From positions 1 to 64,000 of the forward strand of contig JAKBBA010000018.1 in assembly GCA_021808665.1 (NCBI GenBank): 64,000 bases of DNA, in the 5' to 3' direction. The DNA is from Actinomycetes bacterium. GTDB lineage: Bacteria > Actinomycetota > Acidimicrobiia > Acidimicrobiales > Palsa-688. The translations under genes were made by a program, and so were the position numbers. Position 1 is the first letter of the stretch. Each line of letters begins with the position of its first letter. Below the pieces are notes generated by a model. That model was given only the letters and a program-made list of their open reading frames with translations. It did not search any database and was not told the origin of the DNA. This document shows positions 18,712 through 27,753 of the stretch, piece by piece.

Positions 18712-19335
18712 GTGACAGAGGACTCCAAAGCGATAGAGGCGATAGTCATGGTCGCCGAGGAGCCCGTCGGTGCGGGGCTGCTCGCTCAGCTGTTGGAGAT
18801 TACCCCGTCGCACGTGGAGGTGCTCTGCCACGAGCTCGCGGAGTCGTACCGCCGGGAGAATCGGGGCTTCGAGCTGGTCAAAGTAGCTGGCGGGTACCAG
18901 TTCCAGTCCCGGCCGGAGATGGCTGCTTACGTCGAGCGCTTCGTGGTGGACGGCCAGAACGCACGTCTGTCAGCGGCGGCGTTGGAAGCGCTCGCCATAG
19001 TCGCGTACAAACAGCCTGTGTCGAGAGCCCAGGTGGCGGCGATACGAGGGGTAAACGCGGACGCGGTCATGCGAACCTTGGCGGCGCGCGGCTTGATCAG
19101 CGAAGTTGCGCGCGACGACGGCCCGGGCCAGGCGGCTCTGTTCGGCACGACAACCCTGTTTCTGGAGAGACTTGGGCTGTTCAGCATCGAGGAGTTACCT
19201 CCGCTCGCCGACTTCGTTCCGGGACCCGAGATCATGGACTCTTTAGAACGGAGCCTTCTTGCGGATTCGGCACCCAAGGTGGATCTCAGAGGTGGAGGCG
19301 AACCCGACAGTGACGTCACCGAGCCCAGCCTCTAA
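18712..19335 (+). CDS. scpB: segregation and condensation protein B
   Basis: The 207-residue protein has two winged-helix domains typical of ScpB (AIEAIVMVAEEPVGAGLLAQLL; AALEALAIVAYKQPVSRAQVAAIRG, named by ALAIVAYKQPVSR). It dimerises and binds ScpA in the SMC condensin complex. GTG 18712 starts nine bases after scpA, and its 3' end overlaps rluB by 26 bases. Confidence 0.95.
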   Translation: MTEDSKAIEAIVMVAEEPVGAGLLAQLLEITPSHVEVLCHELAESYRRENRGFELVKVAGGYQFQSRPEMAAYVERFVVDGQNARLSAAALEALAIVAYKQPVSRAQVAAIRGVNADAVMRTLAARGLISEVARDDGPGQAALFGTTTLFLERLGLFSIEELPPLADFVPGPEIMDSLERSLLADSAPKVDLRGGGEPDSDVTEPSL

Positions 19336-20137
19336 CAGCGAATCCGGTGGCGGCCCTCAGGGGGAGCGGCTCCAAAAGGTTCTTGCCGCCGCTGGAATAG
19401 CCAGCCGGCGGCGTTGCGAAGAGCTGATAGCCGAAGGCAGAGTCCAGGTCAACGGTGTGACGGCGCAACTGGGAAGGCGGGTCGATCCGCGAGCAGACAC
19501 GGTCAGCGTCGACGGGGTCCGAATAGCCACCGAACCCGGGCTGGTCTACTACGCCCTGAACAAGCCGGCCGGGGTGCTGAGCACCGCCGCCGACCCCGCC
19601 GGGCGTCCGACCGTCGTGGGACTCGTACCGTCCGATCCGAGGGTCTTCCCAGTGGGGCGCCTCGACGCCGACAGTGAGGGCCTTATGTTCTTGTGCAACG
19701 ACGGGGGCTTGGCCTACTCGTTGACGCACCCCTCGAAGGGCGTCGACAAGGAGTACCTGGTGCGAGTTCAGGGCCATCCCAAGGCGGGAGCGATCCGCCG
19801 GATGAGAGAAGGCATCGACCTGGACGGCAGGAGGACAGCCCCGGCAAAAGTGGCCCTGGTCGAGGCGGACCTGCTCAAGGTCACCATCCACGAGGGCCGT
19901 AACCGCCAGATCCGCCGGATGGCCGAAGCGGTTGGACACCCTGTCAGGCAGCTCGTCCGAACCCGGATAGGGCCAGTCAGGCTTGCGGGTCTCGCTCCGG
20001 GTGCTCACCGACTGCTGTCCCAGGAGGAGGTCAGAAAGCTCGAACGGGCAGCGGGAGCCGGTGGAGCCGGTCCTCTCGGATCGCAGCCTGGCGAGCCGCT
20101 GGGAGCACACCACGCCGGCTCGGGGACGGACTGGTAG
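19310..20137 (+). CDS. rluB: 23S rRNA pseudouridine synthase, RsuA/RluB family
   Basis: The protein has an N-terminal S4 domain (ERLQKVLAAAGIASRRRCEELI, given by RLQKVLAAAGIASRR) and the RsuA/RluB catalytic domain with the aspartate motif GRLDADSEGLMFL; the NRQIRRM segment is also typical. It isomerises a uridine of 23S rRNA (U2605 in E. coli RluB). GTG 19310 is chosen because it skips a proline/serine linker with no upstream alternative that fits better; it overlaps scpB. The target by analogy, U2605, is the first base after the intron at 124-850. Confidence 0.92.
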   Translation: MTSPSPASNSESGGGPQGERLQKVLAAAGIASRRRCEELIAEGRVQVNGVTAQLGRRVDPRADTVSVDGVRIATEPGLVYYALNKPAGVLSTAADPAGRPTVVGLVPSDPRVFPVGRLDADSEGLMFLCNDGGLAYSLTHPSKGVDKEYLVRVQGHPKAGAIRRMREGIDLDGRRTAPAKVALVEADLLKVTIHEGRNRQIRRMAEAVGHPVRQLVRTRIGPVRLAGLAPGAHRLLSQEEVRKLERAAGAGGAGPLGSQPGEPLGAHHAGSGTDW

Positions 20138-21237
20138 TGGTATCCTTCGGCGCCGTGGCCGACGGCGAGCACACCCCGAAGTTTGCGCAGGTGATAGGAG
20201 CAGGCCTGATCGGCGGTTCGATCGGCGCGGGTCTGCGCGCCAGCGGGTGGCACGTGACCATGTCCGACGTAGACGAAGCTCGGACGGCCAGGGCCGTGGA
20301 GATCGGATCAGCCGATAGTGCCGGGAGCGACGCGAACGCAGAGATCGTCTTCGTGGCTGTGCCCCCGTCGTCGGTACCTGACGTCGCGCTCGACGCGCTC
20401 GACGCCTACCCAACGGCCGTGGTCACCGACGTAGCGAGTGTGAAGCGGGTGATAGCCGAGAAGGTCGCCTGCCCCCGCTTCGTCGGAGGCCACCCCATGG
20501 CGGGCTCCGAGCAGGAGGGCGTTGACGGGTCCGACGCGGGCATGTTCGTCGGAGCCACTTGGGTGCTGACGCCCGGGTCCGGCACGGACCCGGTGGCGTT
20601 TGCTGCCGTGCGTGCCGTCATTGCTTCCCTAGGGGCTAGCGTCGTGGAGTTAGACCCCTGGCGTCACGACCAACTGGTTGCGATGGTCTCCCACGTGCCT
20701 CACCTGACAGCGGCGACGCTTATGAACCTTGCCGCTGTCTCAGCCGACGAGCACTCCACGCTTCTGCGCCTCGCTGCTGGAGGCTTCCGGGATATGACCC
20801 GAATAGCGGCCGGCGGTTCGGCGATCTGGCCCGATATCTGCGCCGAGAACCAAGATGCAATCCTTGAGGTGATCGACCGCCTGCGAGATTCCCTCGGGCG
20901 CGTAAGGGATCTCGTCGCAGGCGGGAATCGCTCGGGACTGGTCGAGATGCTCGAATCAGCACGCGAGGCCAGGGTGAATCTTCCCGGTCGTGTGGTGCAG
21001 TCCGAGAGGCTCGTAGAGGTGCGGGTCGTCGTTTCGGACCGTCCCGGGGTGCTCGCCGAGGTCACGACGCTGCTCGGCGAGATGGGAGTCAACATCTGGG
21101 ATTTGGAGATAGCCCACAGCGCGGAAGGCGACCGAGGGGTCCTTGTCATGGTGATAGACAGCCTCCCCCTCGACTCGGTTCGTGTGGCGCTGGCGTCGAG
21201 AGGGTTCCAGTGTTCCTACAGGCAGGTCGGAGCTTGA
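20137..21237 (+). CDS. tyrA: prephenate dehydrogenase with C-terminal ACT domain
   Basis: The 366-residue enzyme oxidises prephenate to 4-hydroxyphenylpyruvate for tyrosine synthesis. The Rossmann motif GAGLIGGSIGAGLRASG is near residue 20, catalytic-type HPMAGSEQEG follows, and a C-terminal ACT domain (VVVSDRPGVLAEVTTLLGE, from about residue 290) suggests feedback control by tyrosine. GTG 20137 overlaps the rluB TAG by one base; GTG 20155 is an alternative. aroA follows with overlap. Confidence 0.93.
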   Translation: MVSFGAVADGEHTPKFAQVIGAGLIGGSIGAGLRASGWHVTMSDVDEARTARAVEIGSADSAGSDANAEIVFVAVPPSSVPDVALDALDAYPTAVVTDVASVKRVIAEKVACPRFVGGHPMAGSEQEGVDGSDAGMFVGATWVLTPGSGTDPVAFAAVRAVIASLGASVVELDPWRHDQLVAMVSHVPHLTAATLMNLAAVSADEHSTLLRLAAGGFRDMTRIAAGGSAIWPDICAENQDAILEVIDRLRDSLGRVRDLVAGGNRSGLVEMLESAREARVNLPGRVVQSERLVEVRVVVSDRPGVLAEVTTLLGEMGVNIWDLEIAHSAEGDRGVLVMVIDSLPLDSVRVALASRGFQCSYRQVGA

Positions 21238-22520
21238 GCTCACTGACCGTCGACTCTCACGGAAAGCCACTGTCGGGAGTGATGCAGGTGCCCGGCGACA
21301 AGTCGATCTCGCACCGGGCCGTCCTCATGGCCGGCTTGGCGCACGGCACGTCGCGTATAACCGGGCTTTCGTCTGGCTTGGACGTAGCCGCCACCCGCCG
21401 AGCGCTTGAGGCGTTCGGGGTGCCGGTGCAACCAGCGGGCGCTCCCGGCGCGTGGAACGTCACCGGCGGAGGGCGACGTGAAGCGGAAACGGTCATAGAC
21501 GTCGGTAACTCGGGGACGTCTATTCGCCTGCTGTCGGGTTGGTCCGCTTCGATGGACGCGCTGACCGTCCTCGTCGGCGACGAGTCCATAGCGAAACGTC
21601 CGATGGGCCGGGTGGTGGAACCGCTGCGCGAGATGGGAGCCATGCTCGACGCAAGGTGTCAGGCCACGCTACCTCCCCTGGTCGTGAGGGGAGGCGACCT
21701 TCACGGTATCGACTACACCGTCCCAGTCCCGAGCGCTCAAGTGAAAGGGGCTGTCCTCCTGGCGGGACTCTCAGCGGAGGGAGAGACGACAGTGCGCGAA
21801 GGCCAGCCGACGAGGGCTCACACCGAGGAGATGCTGCCGCTGTGGGGCGCGGAGGTGGTGGTCGGGCGCGGCCACGTCACGGTCCGACCTTCTAGGTTGC
21901 ACCCCTGGGACTTTCACGTGCCCGGCGACCCGTCACAAGCGGCGTTCTGGGTTGTCGCGGCGTGCGTCACGCCGGGCAGCGAGGTCACCGTCGAGAAGGT
22001 CTACCTAGGCCCGGGACGTGCCGGGTTCGTCGACGTGCTGAGGCGCATGGGCGCTCACGTCGAGGTCGTCGACTACGACTCCGAAAGCGCTGTCGGGGAT
22101 CTTCACGCCAGTTACGGGCCGCTGCGAGCGACGACGGTTGGAGGCGACGAGGTGCCCGGTCTGATCGATGAGATCCCGGTGCTCGCGGTGGCGGCGGCGG
22201 TCGCTTCGGGTACCACCACGTTCGCCGATGCTGCCGAGTTGCGTCACAAGGAGAGCGACCGGGTGTCCTCGACGGTTGGGGCGCTGCGCTCGGTGGGCTT
22301 CGAAGCTGAAGGCATGCCCGACGGTCTGGTGGTGCAAGGTTCGTCTGGCCGGCCCGCCCGGGGTGGGACGGTCGACTCTGTCGGCGACCATCGGGTTGCC
22401 ATGTCGATGGCCGTGGTGGGCCTGGCGGCGTCGGAGCCGGTCACAATCCAAGGCTGGGAGTGCGTCCGGACGAGCTACCCGAGTTTCGAGGAGGACATGG
22501 CCAGATGCCGGGCGCGCTGA
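21210..22520 (+). CDS. aroA: 3-phosphoshikimate 1-carboxyvinyltransferase (EPSP synthase)
   Basis: The 436-residue protein shows the EPSP synthase signatures GDKSISHRAVLMAGLA (PEP and shikimate-phosphate lysine), GNSGTSIRLLSG and LRHKESDRV. It makes EPSP from shikimate 3-phosphate and PEP. GTG 21210 follows AGAGGG; TTG 21234, which overlaps the tyrA stop as TTGA, is an alternative start. It is followed by cmk with overlap, the aroA-cmk order known in many bacteria. Confidence 0.95.
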   Translation: MFLQAGRSLSSLTVDSHGKPLSGVMQVPGDKSISHRAVLMAGLAHGTSRITGLSSGLDVAATRRALEAFGVPVQPAGAPGAWNVTGGGRREAETVIDVGNSGTSIRLLSGWSASMDALTVLVGDESIAKRPMGRVVEPLREMGAMLDARCQATLPPLVVRGGDLHGIDYTVPVPSAQVKGAVLLAGLSAEGETTVREGQPTRAHTEEMLPLWGAEVVVGRGHVTVRPSRLHPWDFHVPGDPSQAAFWVVAACVTPGSEVTVEKVYLGPGRAGFVDVLRRMGAHVEVVDYDSESAVGDLHASYGPLRATTVGGDEVPGLIDEIPVLAVAAAVASGTTTFADAAELRHKESDRVSSTVGALRSVGFEAEGMPDGLVVQGSSGRPARGGTVDSVGDHRVAMSMAVVGLAASEPVTIQGWECVRTSYPSFEEDMARCRAR

Positions 22521-23173
22521 GAGTAGTCGCGTTGGATGGCCCGGCGGGCTCGGGAAAGTCTACGGTTGCGCGGGCTGTCGCAGCCCGGCTGGGTTTCGAC
22601 TACCTCGACACCGGAGCAATGTACAGGGCGGTCGCCTTCGAGGCGATCCGGCGGGGAGTGGACCCACACGACGCCGTCAGGATCGGCGAGATCGCCAGAC
22701 AGATGCAGCTTGAGGTCACCGACCGGGTGCTGGTCAACGGGGCCGACGCGACCATAGAAATAAGAGGTCCGGAGGTGACGCGTGCAGTGTCGGCTGTCGC
22801 AGCGCACCCAGAGGTGCGCTCGGAGATGGTCCTCCGCCAGCGCGAGTGGGCGGCCGGCAGAACCGGCGTGGTGATGGAGGGACGTGACATAGCTACGGTT
22901 GTGTTCCCCGCCGCCGAGGTGAAAGTGTTCCTCACTGCAAGCGAGACGGCACGCGCGGAGCGGCGCAGCAGGGAGATGCTGGACAGGGAGTACAACGAGG
23001 TCGCAGCCGACATGGTCCGGCGCGACCGAGCGGACTCGACCCGGGCGGCTTCGCCGTTAGCCGCAGCCCGGGACGCCGTCGTCATAGACACCACGGCCCT
23101 CACCAGCGAGAACGTCGTGGAGAAGGTCCTCGAGATCGCCGCAGCGATATGGGGAGAGCCAGATGAAGCATAA
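22505..23173 (+). CDS. cmk: cytidylate kinase
   Basis: The 222-residue kinase phosphorylates CMP and dCMP. It has the P-loop DGPAGSGKSTVARAVA near residue 10, FDYLDTGAMYRAVA, the EGRDIATVVFP segment and RERS-type lid arginines (RAERRSREM). ATG 22505 is inside the last codons of aroA (16-base overlap). It overlaps plsC by 11 bases. Confidence 0.95.
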   Translation: MPGALRVVALDGPAGSGKSTVARAVAARLGFDYLDTGAMYRAVAFEAIRRGVDPHDAVRIGEIARQMQLEVTDRVLVNGADATIEIRGPEVTRAVSAVAAHPEVRSEMVLRQREWAAGRTGVVMEGRDIATVVFPAAEVKVFLTASETARAERRSREMLDREYNEVAADMVRRDRADSTRAASPLAAARDAVVIDTTALTSENVVEKVLEIAAAIWGEPDEA

Positions 23174-23819
23174 GGTCGAACTGGCCTGGTACGCATTCGC
23201 TCGCGGCGTCGTCGAGGTCGTCTGCCGGCTTGTCTGGCGCGTTCAGGTGGTCGGCAAAGAGAAGCTGCCGGCCAGTGGCGCTTACGTCATAGCCCCGGTT
23301 CATCGTTCCAACGTCGACACTCTCCTCGCGGGATGCCTCACGCACCGTCGTATCCGCTTCATGGGCAAGGACAGCCTGTGGAAGTACCGCTGGACGGGAG
23401 CGCTCTTCAGCTCCCTCGGAGCGTTCCCAGTCCACCGCGGCGCACCGGACCGTGAAGCTCTGCGCTCAAGCGAAGATGCTTTGCGCTCCGGGGAGCCGGT
23501 GGTGCTGTTCCCCGAAGGCACGCGCCGCAGCGGGCTTCGCTTGCACCCGCTTTTCGAGGGCGCGGCGTTCGTGGCGGCACGGGCCGGGGTTCCGATCGTA
23601 CCTGTTGGTATCGGCGGGAGTGAATGGGCGATGCCCAAAGGAAGCCGCACCGTGCACCCGGTGAAAGTCGTGATGGTGGTAGGAGATCCCATCTTCCCGC
23701 CGCCGGCCGGAGCATCCGGACGCGTATCGCGGCGCGCCGTATCAGAACTGACAGCGCAGCTCGCCGAACGCCTTCAAGAGTGCTTCGACGAGGCGCTCAT
23801 CCGCTCCGGCCGAGGGTGA
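23163..23819 (+). CDS. plsC: 1-acyl-sn-glycerol-3-phosphate acyltransferase family protein
   Basis: The 218-residue protein has the acyltransferase motif HRSNVDTLL (catalytic HX4D) and the substrate-binding FPEGTRRSG, with an N-terminal hydrophobic segment for membrane contact. It most likely makes phosphatidic acid from lysophosphatidic acid. It is the last gene of the scpA run and converges on ispH. Confidence 0.9.
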   Translation: MKHKVELAWYAFARGVVEVVCRLVWRVQVVGKEKLPASGAYVIAPVHRSNVDTLLAGCLTHRRIRFMGKDSLWKYRWTGALFSSLGAFPVHRGAPDREALRSSEDALRSGEPVVLFPEGTRRSGLRLHPLFEGAAFVAARAGVPIVPVGIGGSEWAMPKGSRTVHPVKVVMVVGDPIFPPPAGASGRVSRRAVSELTAQLAERLQECFDEALIRSGRG

Positions 23820-23874
23820 GATCTAGCCGACTCCTACGGCGGTCCTCGACCCGGATAGACGTGATCGGCTGGGC

Positions 23875-24918
23875 CTAGCCGGCGGACAGTCTGGCGAGGG
23901 CCGTCGCTGCGGACATGGCCCTGTCGTCGACGCCGGCCAGCGAGGTGGCGTCAGGGGCGAGGCCGGCGAGAGCGCTGAGCGCTCCCAGTCGACGTAAGCC
24001 TTCGCGAAGTTCGCGTGGCAGGGGGAAGTACTCGTCTTCGTCGGTGTCGCGCACCTCCTCGGTGCCTTCGCGAGGGTCGAGACGTGCGACTATCGCCTCC
24101 ACCACCTCCTCGGGCGCGGAAGCCCCGGCGATCACGCCGACGGTTCCCTGCAAGCTGTCAGGTAACTCGGAGGGGTCGTCGACACGCAACACTGTCGGGC
24201 ATCCGGCGCTCTCAGCTGTGCGTACCAGAGCCAGCGTGTTCGAAGACGTGCGTGATCCGACGACCACGATGGCGTCGCAGCGACCGGCGATCGCCTTCAG
24301 GGCAGCCTGGCGGTTAGTTGTGGCGAAACACAGATCCGAAGTACCTGGCATCCAAAGATCCGGCCATCGCCGCTTCGCAGCGTCGGCGATGGCCTTCCAC
24401 TCGTCTAAAGCCAGCGTGGTCTGAGCGAGGAACGCCACCTGCCCGTCCGGGTCGGGCAGAGCCGCAAGCTCCTCCACGCTCTCTATGCGTCTCACGGCCT
24501 GGGGAGCTACCGCCTCGGTGCCAACAGCCTCCTGATGGCCTTCGTGCCCCACGTAGACGATGCTGTAGCCCTTAGATGCGCGCACTTTGACCTCGTGGTG
24601 CACTTTCTTTACCAGGGGACACACGGCGTTAACTACGACGCCCCCGCGTTGGCGGGCGGCTTCGACCAAGTCGGGGGGCGACCCGTGGGCTGAAAGCATC
24701 AGCGGGGCGCCGGGCGGCACGTCGTCGAGGCTCTCCACGAAGCGGACGCCGGCGGCCTTGAAACGCTCGACGACGAGGTCGTTGTGGACGATCTCGTGAA
24801 AGCAGTAGACGGGCGGCTCGAAGAGCGTCGTCATCCACGCAAGCGACTTGATTGCCATTTCGACGCCTGCGCAGAACCCTCTCGGCCAGGCCAGAAGCAC
24901 CCGCTCAACTCTCTCCAC
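23875..24918 (-). CDS. ispH: 4-hydroxy-3-methylbut-2-enyl diphosphate reductase
   Basis: The 347-residue iron-sulfur enzyme ends the MEP pathway, reducing HMBPP to IPP and DMAPP. Its three cluster cysteines are in PRGFCAGV, NAVCPLV and SDLCFATTNRQ; family phrases EIVHND, FSAHG-like MLSAHGSPP and GSRTSSNT are present. The C-terminal 40 residues (EDEYFPLPRELREGL onward) extend beyond the core. It is divergent from the DUF512 gene, with 25 bases between start codons. Confidence 0.95.
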   Translation of the reverse strand: MERVERVLLAWPRGFCAGVEMAIKSLAWMTTLFEPPVYCFHEIVHNDLVVERFKAAGVRFVESLDDVPPGAPLMLSAHGSPPDLVEAARQRGGVVVNAVCPLVKKVHHEVKVRASKGYSIVYVGHEGHQEAVGTEAVAPQAVRRIESVEELAALPDPDGQVAFLAQTTLALDEWKAIADAAKRRWPDLWMPGTSDLCFATTNRQAALKAIAGRCDAIVVVGSRTSSNTLALVRTAESAGCPTVLRVDDPSELPDSLQGTVGVIAGASAPEEVVEAIVARLDPREGTEEVRDTDEDEYFPLPRELREGLRRLGALSALAGLAPDATSLAGVDDRAMSAATALARLSAG

Positions 24919-24943
24919 CAGCGCAGAGTACCGTGTTTGGGCT

Positions 24944-26350
24944 ATGTCTCTGCCTGCCGTGGTCGCGGTAAACCCTGGGTCGCCCGCTGCGAGAGCCGGC
25001 CTCGTTCCCGGCGATCAGATCGTGTCGATGGACGGGCAGGTGCCGCGCGACGTCATCGAGTACCAGCTTCTGGCCGACCAGGAGGCCTTCGAGATAGAAC
25101 TGCGAAGGGGAGGCGTAGAGATGTCCGTCAACATCGAACGCGACGCAGGCGAGCCGCTTGGCATGCAGGTCGACTCGGCGCTGTTCGACCGGGTGCGGAC
25201 CTGCGACAACCACTGCGCGTTCTGCTTCATCCACCAGCTTCCCAAGGGAATGCGCAAGAGTCTCTACGTTCGAGACGACGATTACCGCCTGTCGTTTCTG
25301 TATGGAAACTTCACCACACTCACCCGGTTCAACGAGCTCGACTTGGAGCGCGTGGTCGAGCAGGGTCTCTCCCCGCTTTGGGTGAGCATCCATGCCACCG
25401 ACCCCGACGTGAGGGCATCGATGCTACGTAACCGTCGGGGAGCGACGAGCCTTCGCTGGCTTCGGGCGCTGCTGGACAACGGCGTTTCGGTCCACGGTCA
25501 GGTGGTTGTCTGCCCGGGTGTCAACGACGGCGCGGTCCTCGAATCCACATTCGCTGACATAATGGACCTATACCCGGAGATGGCCAGCGTGGCGTGCGTT
25601 CCTCTCGGCGTAAGTCGATGGAATGTCGAGCAGTCGATGCGGGCTCACAGCCCCGCCGAGGCCGGTGCTGTCGTCGACACGGTCGAGGATTGGCAGGGTT
25701 ACTTCGAGAGCGCGGTAGGTCATTCGATGGTTTACGCCTCGGACGAGTTCTACCTCCAAGCGGGACGTAACCTGCCGCCCCTGGAGGCATACGGTGACGT
25801 CGCCCAGCACGAGAACGGGGTCGGTCTCGTCCGGCTCTTCGAGGCTCGCTTTTTCGGGATGGCCGGGGTCGACGGTCCGCGTCCGGGCGGCTTCTTCGCC
25901 TCGGTGGACGGAGCCCCGGCGAGCGGCTACAGGGCTCCTAGGACCCAGTCGGCTGCTTCGGGTGTGGCTGTGGCGATCCGGCCTGCGCGAGCGTTGTCCG
26001 CATCGGGCGGCGACGCGCCGCAAGCGCCGGTGAGCGTCATCACCGGCGAGTACGCCGCCGGGCTGCTCGAAGCGTTGGTCGCCTCCGTACGTCCAGACGC
26101 GCAGGTTATCGCCGTCCCAAATAGCTACTTCGGCGGCAACATCGCCGTTGCGGGCCTGCTGACAGGAGTTGACGTCGCCAGGGCCCTTAGCGGCTCTCCG
26201 CCGGGACGGCGCTACCTGCTTCCCGACGTGTGCCTATCGGCCGGGGTGTTCTTGGACGGGATCAGCGTTGCAGAGTTACCGAGGCCAGTAGAGGTCGTCG
26301 CGACCGACGGGGAGGCGCTGCGCCTAGCACTGCAGGGAGTTGCGAAGTGA
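24944..26350 (+). CDS. DUF512 radical SAM-type protein with N-terminal PDZ domain
   Basis: The 468-residue protein begins with a PDZ-like segment (AVNPGSPAARAGLVPGDQIVSMDG, given by GSPAARAGLVPGDQ), then a radical SAM cysteine motif in TCDNHCAFCFIHQLPKG, and a C-terminal DUF512 region (ITGEYAAGLL and PNSYFGGNIAVAGLLTG). The family is widely conserved next to der and is of unknown function. ATG 24944 gives the normal N-terminus. It overlaps der by four bases (GTGA), supporting co-expression. Confidence 0.88.
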   Translation: MSLPAVVAVNPGSPAARAGLVPGDQIVSMDGQVPRDVIEYQLLADQEAFEIELRRGGVEMSVNIERDAGEPLGMQVDSALFDRVRTCDNHCAFCFIHQLPKGMRKSLYVRDDDYRLSFLYGNFTTLTRFNELDLERVVEQGLSPLWVSIHATDPDVRASMLRNRRGATSLRWLRALLDNGVSVHGQVVVCPGVNDGAVLESTFADIMDLYPEMASVACVPLGVSRWNVEQSMRAHSPAEAGAVVDTVEDWQGYFESAVGHSMVYASDEFYLQAGRNLPPLEAYGDVAQHENGVGLVRLFEARFFGMAGVDGPRPGGFFASVDGAPASGYRAPRTQSAASGVAVAIRPARALSASGGDAPQAPVSVITGEYAAGLLEALVASVRPDAQVIAVPNSYFGGNIAVAGLLTGVDVARALSGSPPGRRYLLPDVCLSAGVFLDGISVAELPRPVEVVATDGEALRLALQGVAK

Positions 26351-27666
26351 AACCTCTGGTAGCCGTGGTCGGGCGTCCCAACGTCGGCAAAAGCACCCTC
26401 GTCAACCGCGTCGTCGGCAAGCGAGAGGCGATCGTCGAGGAGCACCCCGGAGTGACCCGGGATCGCAAGTTCCTTCCGGCAGAGTGGGCCGGGCGTTCGT
26501 TTACCATCGTGGACACCGGAGGTTGGTTGACTGCAGGGTCGAGCTTGGACAGGCAGGTGTCGCGCCAGTCCGAGAAGGCGATCAGAGACGCCGACGTGGT
26601 GCTGTTCGTGGTCGATTCTGCCGTGGGTATAACCGACGACGATGCGAAAGTCGCAGGACTGCTGCGCCGCAGCGCCGAGCGGGTGCTGGTCGTGGTCAAC
26701 AAGGTTGACTCCTCCCGACGGGAGAGTGACGTCTGGGACTTCACCAAGATCGGCCTCGGCGACCCCTACCCGGTGAGCGCCTTGCACGGGCGGGGCACTG
26801 GGGATCTCCTCGACGCTGTCGTCTCCAAGTTCCCACCCGAGGACGACGCTCAGCCAGGCCTAAGCGCTGAGAATGCCGCCGGTTCCGATGCCGGCGACGG
26901 AGCTCCGGCGGTTGCTATCGTCGGCCGCCCGAACGTCGGTAAGTCGACGCTGTTCAACCGCCTGATCGGCGACGAGCGTTCAGTCGTCCATGACATGGCT
27001 GGAACGACCAGAGACAGCATCGACACCCTCATATCAACTCCTGACGGGGACATCGTCTTGGTGGACACGGCCGGTATGCGCCGGAGGGCCAAGGAAGCAG
27101 CTGGCGCCGAGTACTACTCTATGGTCAGGGCTCTTCAGTCTCTTGACCGTGCCCGCTGCGCAGTCCTCGTCCTCGACGCGTCGGAGGGCATAACCCGCCA
27201 GGATCAGCGTCTAGCCGAGCGCGTCGACGCCGCAGGGGGACCTGTAGTTCTCGTGCTCAACAAGTGGGACGCTCTCGACGCAACCGCAAGGGCCGCCCTT
27301 CGACTCGAAGTGGCGGACCGTCTGGGCTTTCTCGCCTACGCCCCAGTTCTCACCGTGAGCGCGCTCACCGGCCTTGGCGTGCACAAGCTCCTGCCCGCCT
27401 TGCGCAACGCGATTGAGGCGTCCGCTAAACGGGTCCCGACCGCCGACCTCAACCGGGTGATCGCCGCAGCCCAGGCGGCTCACGCTTCGCCGGGTGGACG
27501 GGTCCTCTACGCGACCCAAGGGACGGTGGACCCCCCGACGTTCACCCTCTTCGCTACCAAGACGGTGCCGGGTCCCTACCTTCGGTATCTGGAAAGACGC
27601 CTTCGAGAGCATTTCGACTTCGGCCCAACCCCGCTGGTCTTCCGGGTCAGGAGGCGCAGCTCGTAG
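26347..27666 (+). CDS. der: ribosome assembly GTPase Der (EngA)
   Basis: The 439-residue protein has two tandem GTPase domains, each with a GRPNVGKST P-loop (near residues 9 and 195), DTGGW and DTAGM switch regions and NKxD motifs (NKVDS, NKWDA), then a C-terminal KH-like domain. Der is required for 50S subunit maturation. GTG 26347 overlaps the upstream TGA. The linker between the GTPase domains is acidic and Gly/Ala-rich. Confidence 0.96.
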   Translation: MKPLVAVVGRPNVGKSTLVNRVVGKREAIVEEHPGVTRDRKFLPAEWAGRSFTIVDTGGWLTAGSSLDRQVSRQSEKAIRDADVVLFVVDSAVGITDDDAKVAGLLRRSAERVLVVVNKVDSSRRESDVWDFTKIGLGDPYPVSALHGRGTGDLLDAVVSKFPPEDDAQPGLSAENAAGSDAGDGAPAVAIVGRPNVGKSTLFNRLIGDERSVVHDMAGTTRDSIDTLISTPDGDIVLVDTAGMRRRAKEAAGAEYYSMVRALQSLDRARCAVLVLDASEGITRQDQRLAERVDAAGGPVVLVLNKWDALDATARAALRLEVADRLGFLAYAPVLTVSALTGLGVHKLLPALRNAIEASAKRVPTADLNRVIAAAQAAHASPGGRVLYATQGTVDPPTFTLFATKTVPGPYLRYLERRLREHFDFGPTPLVFRVRRRSS

Positions 27667-27741
27667 TCTGCCCGTAGCCCTGGACGTCCCTCCGAACGGG
27701 CCCGGCAGGTCTGAAAGCACCTTGGAGGCCCCGAATGCCAC

Positions 27742-27747
27742 TAGCCT
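27742..27747 (+). promoter_or_regulatory. -10 element (TAGCCT), leaderless start
   Basis: TAGCCT lies six bases before ATG 27754 with no ribosome-binding site in the gap. Confidence 0.45.
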
Positions 27748-27753
27748 AGTCCT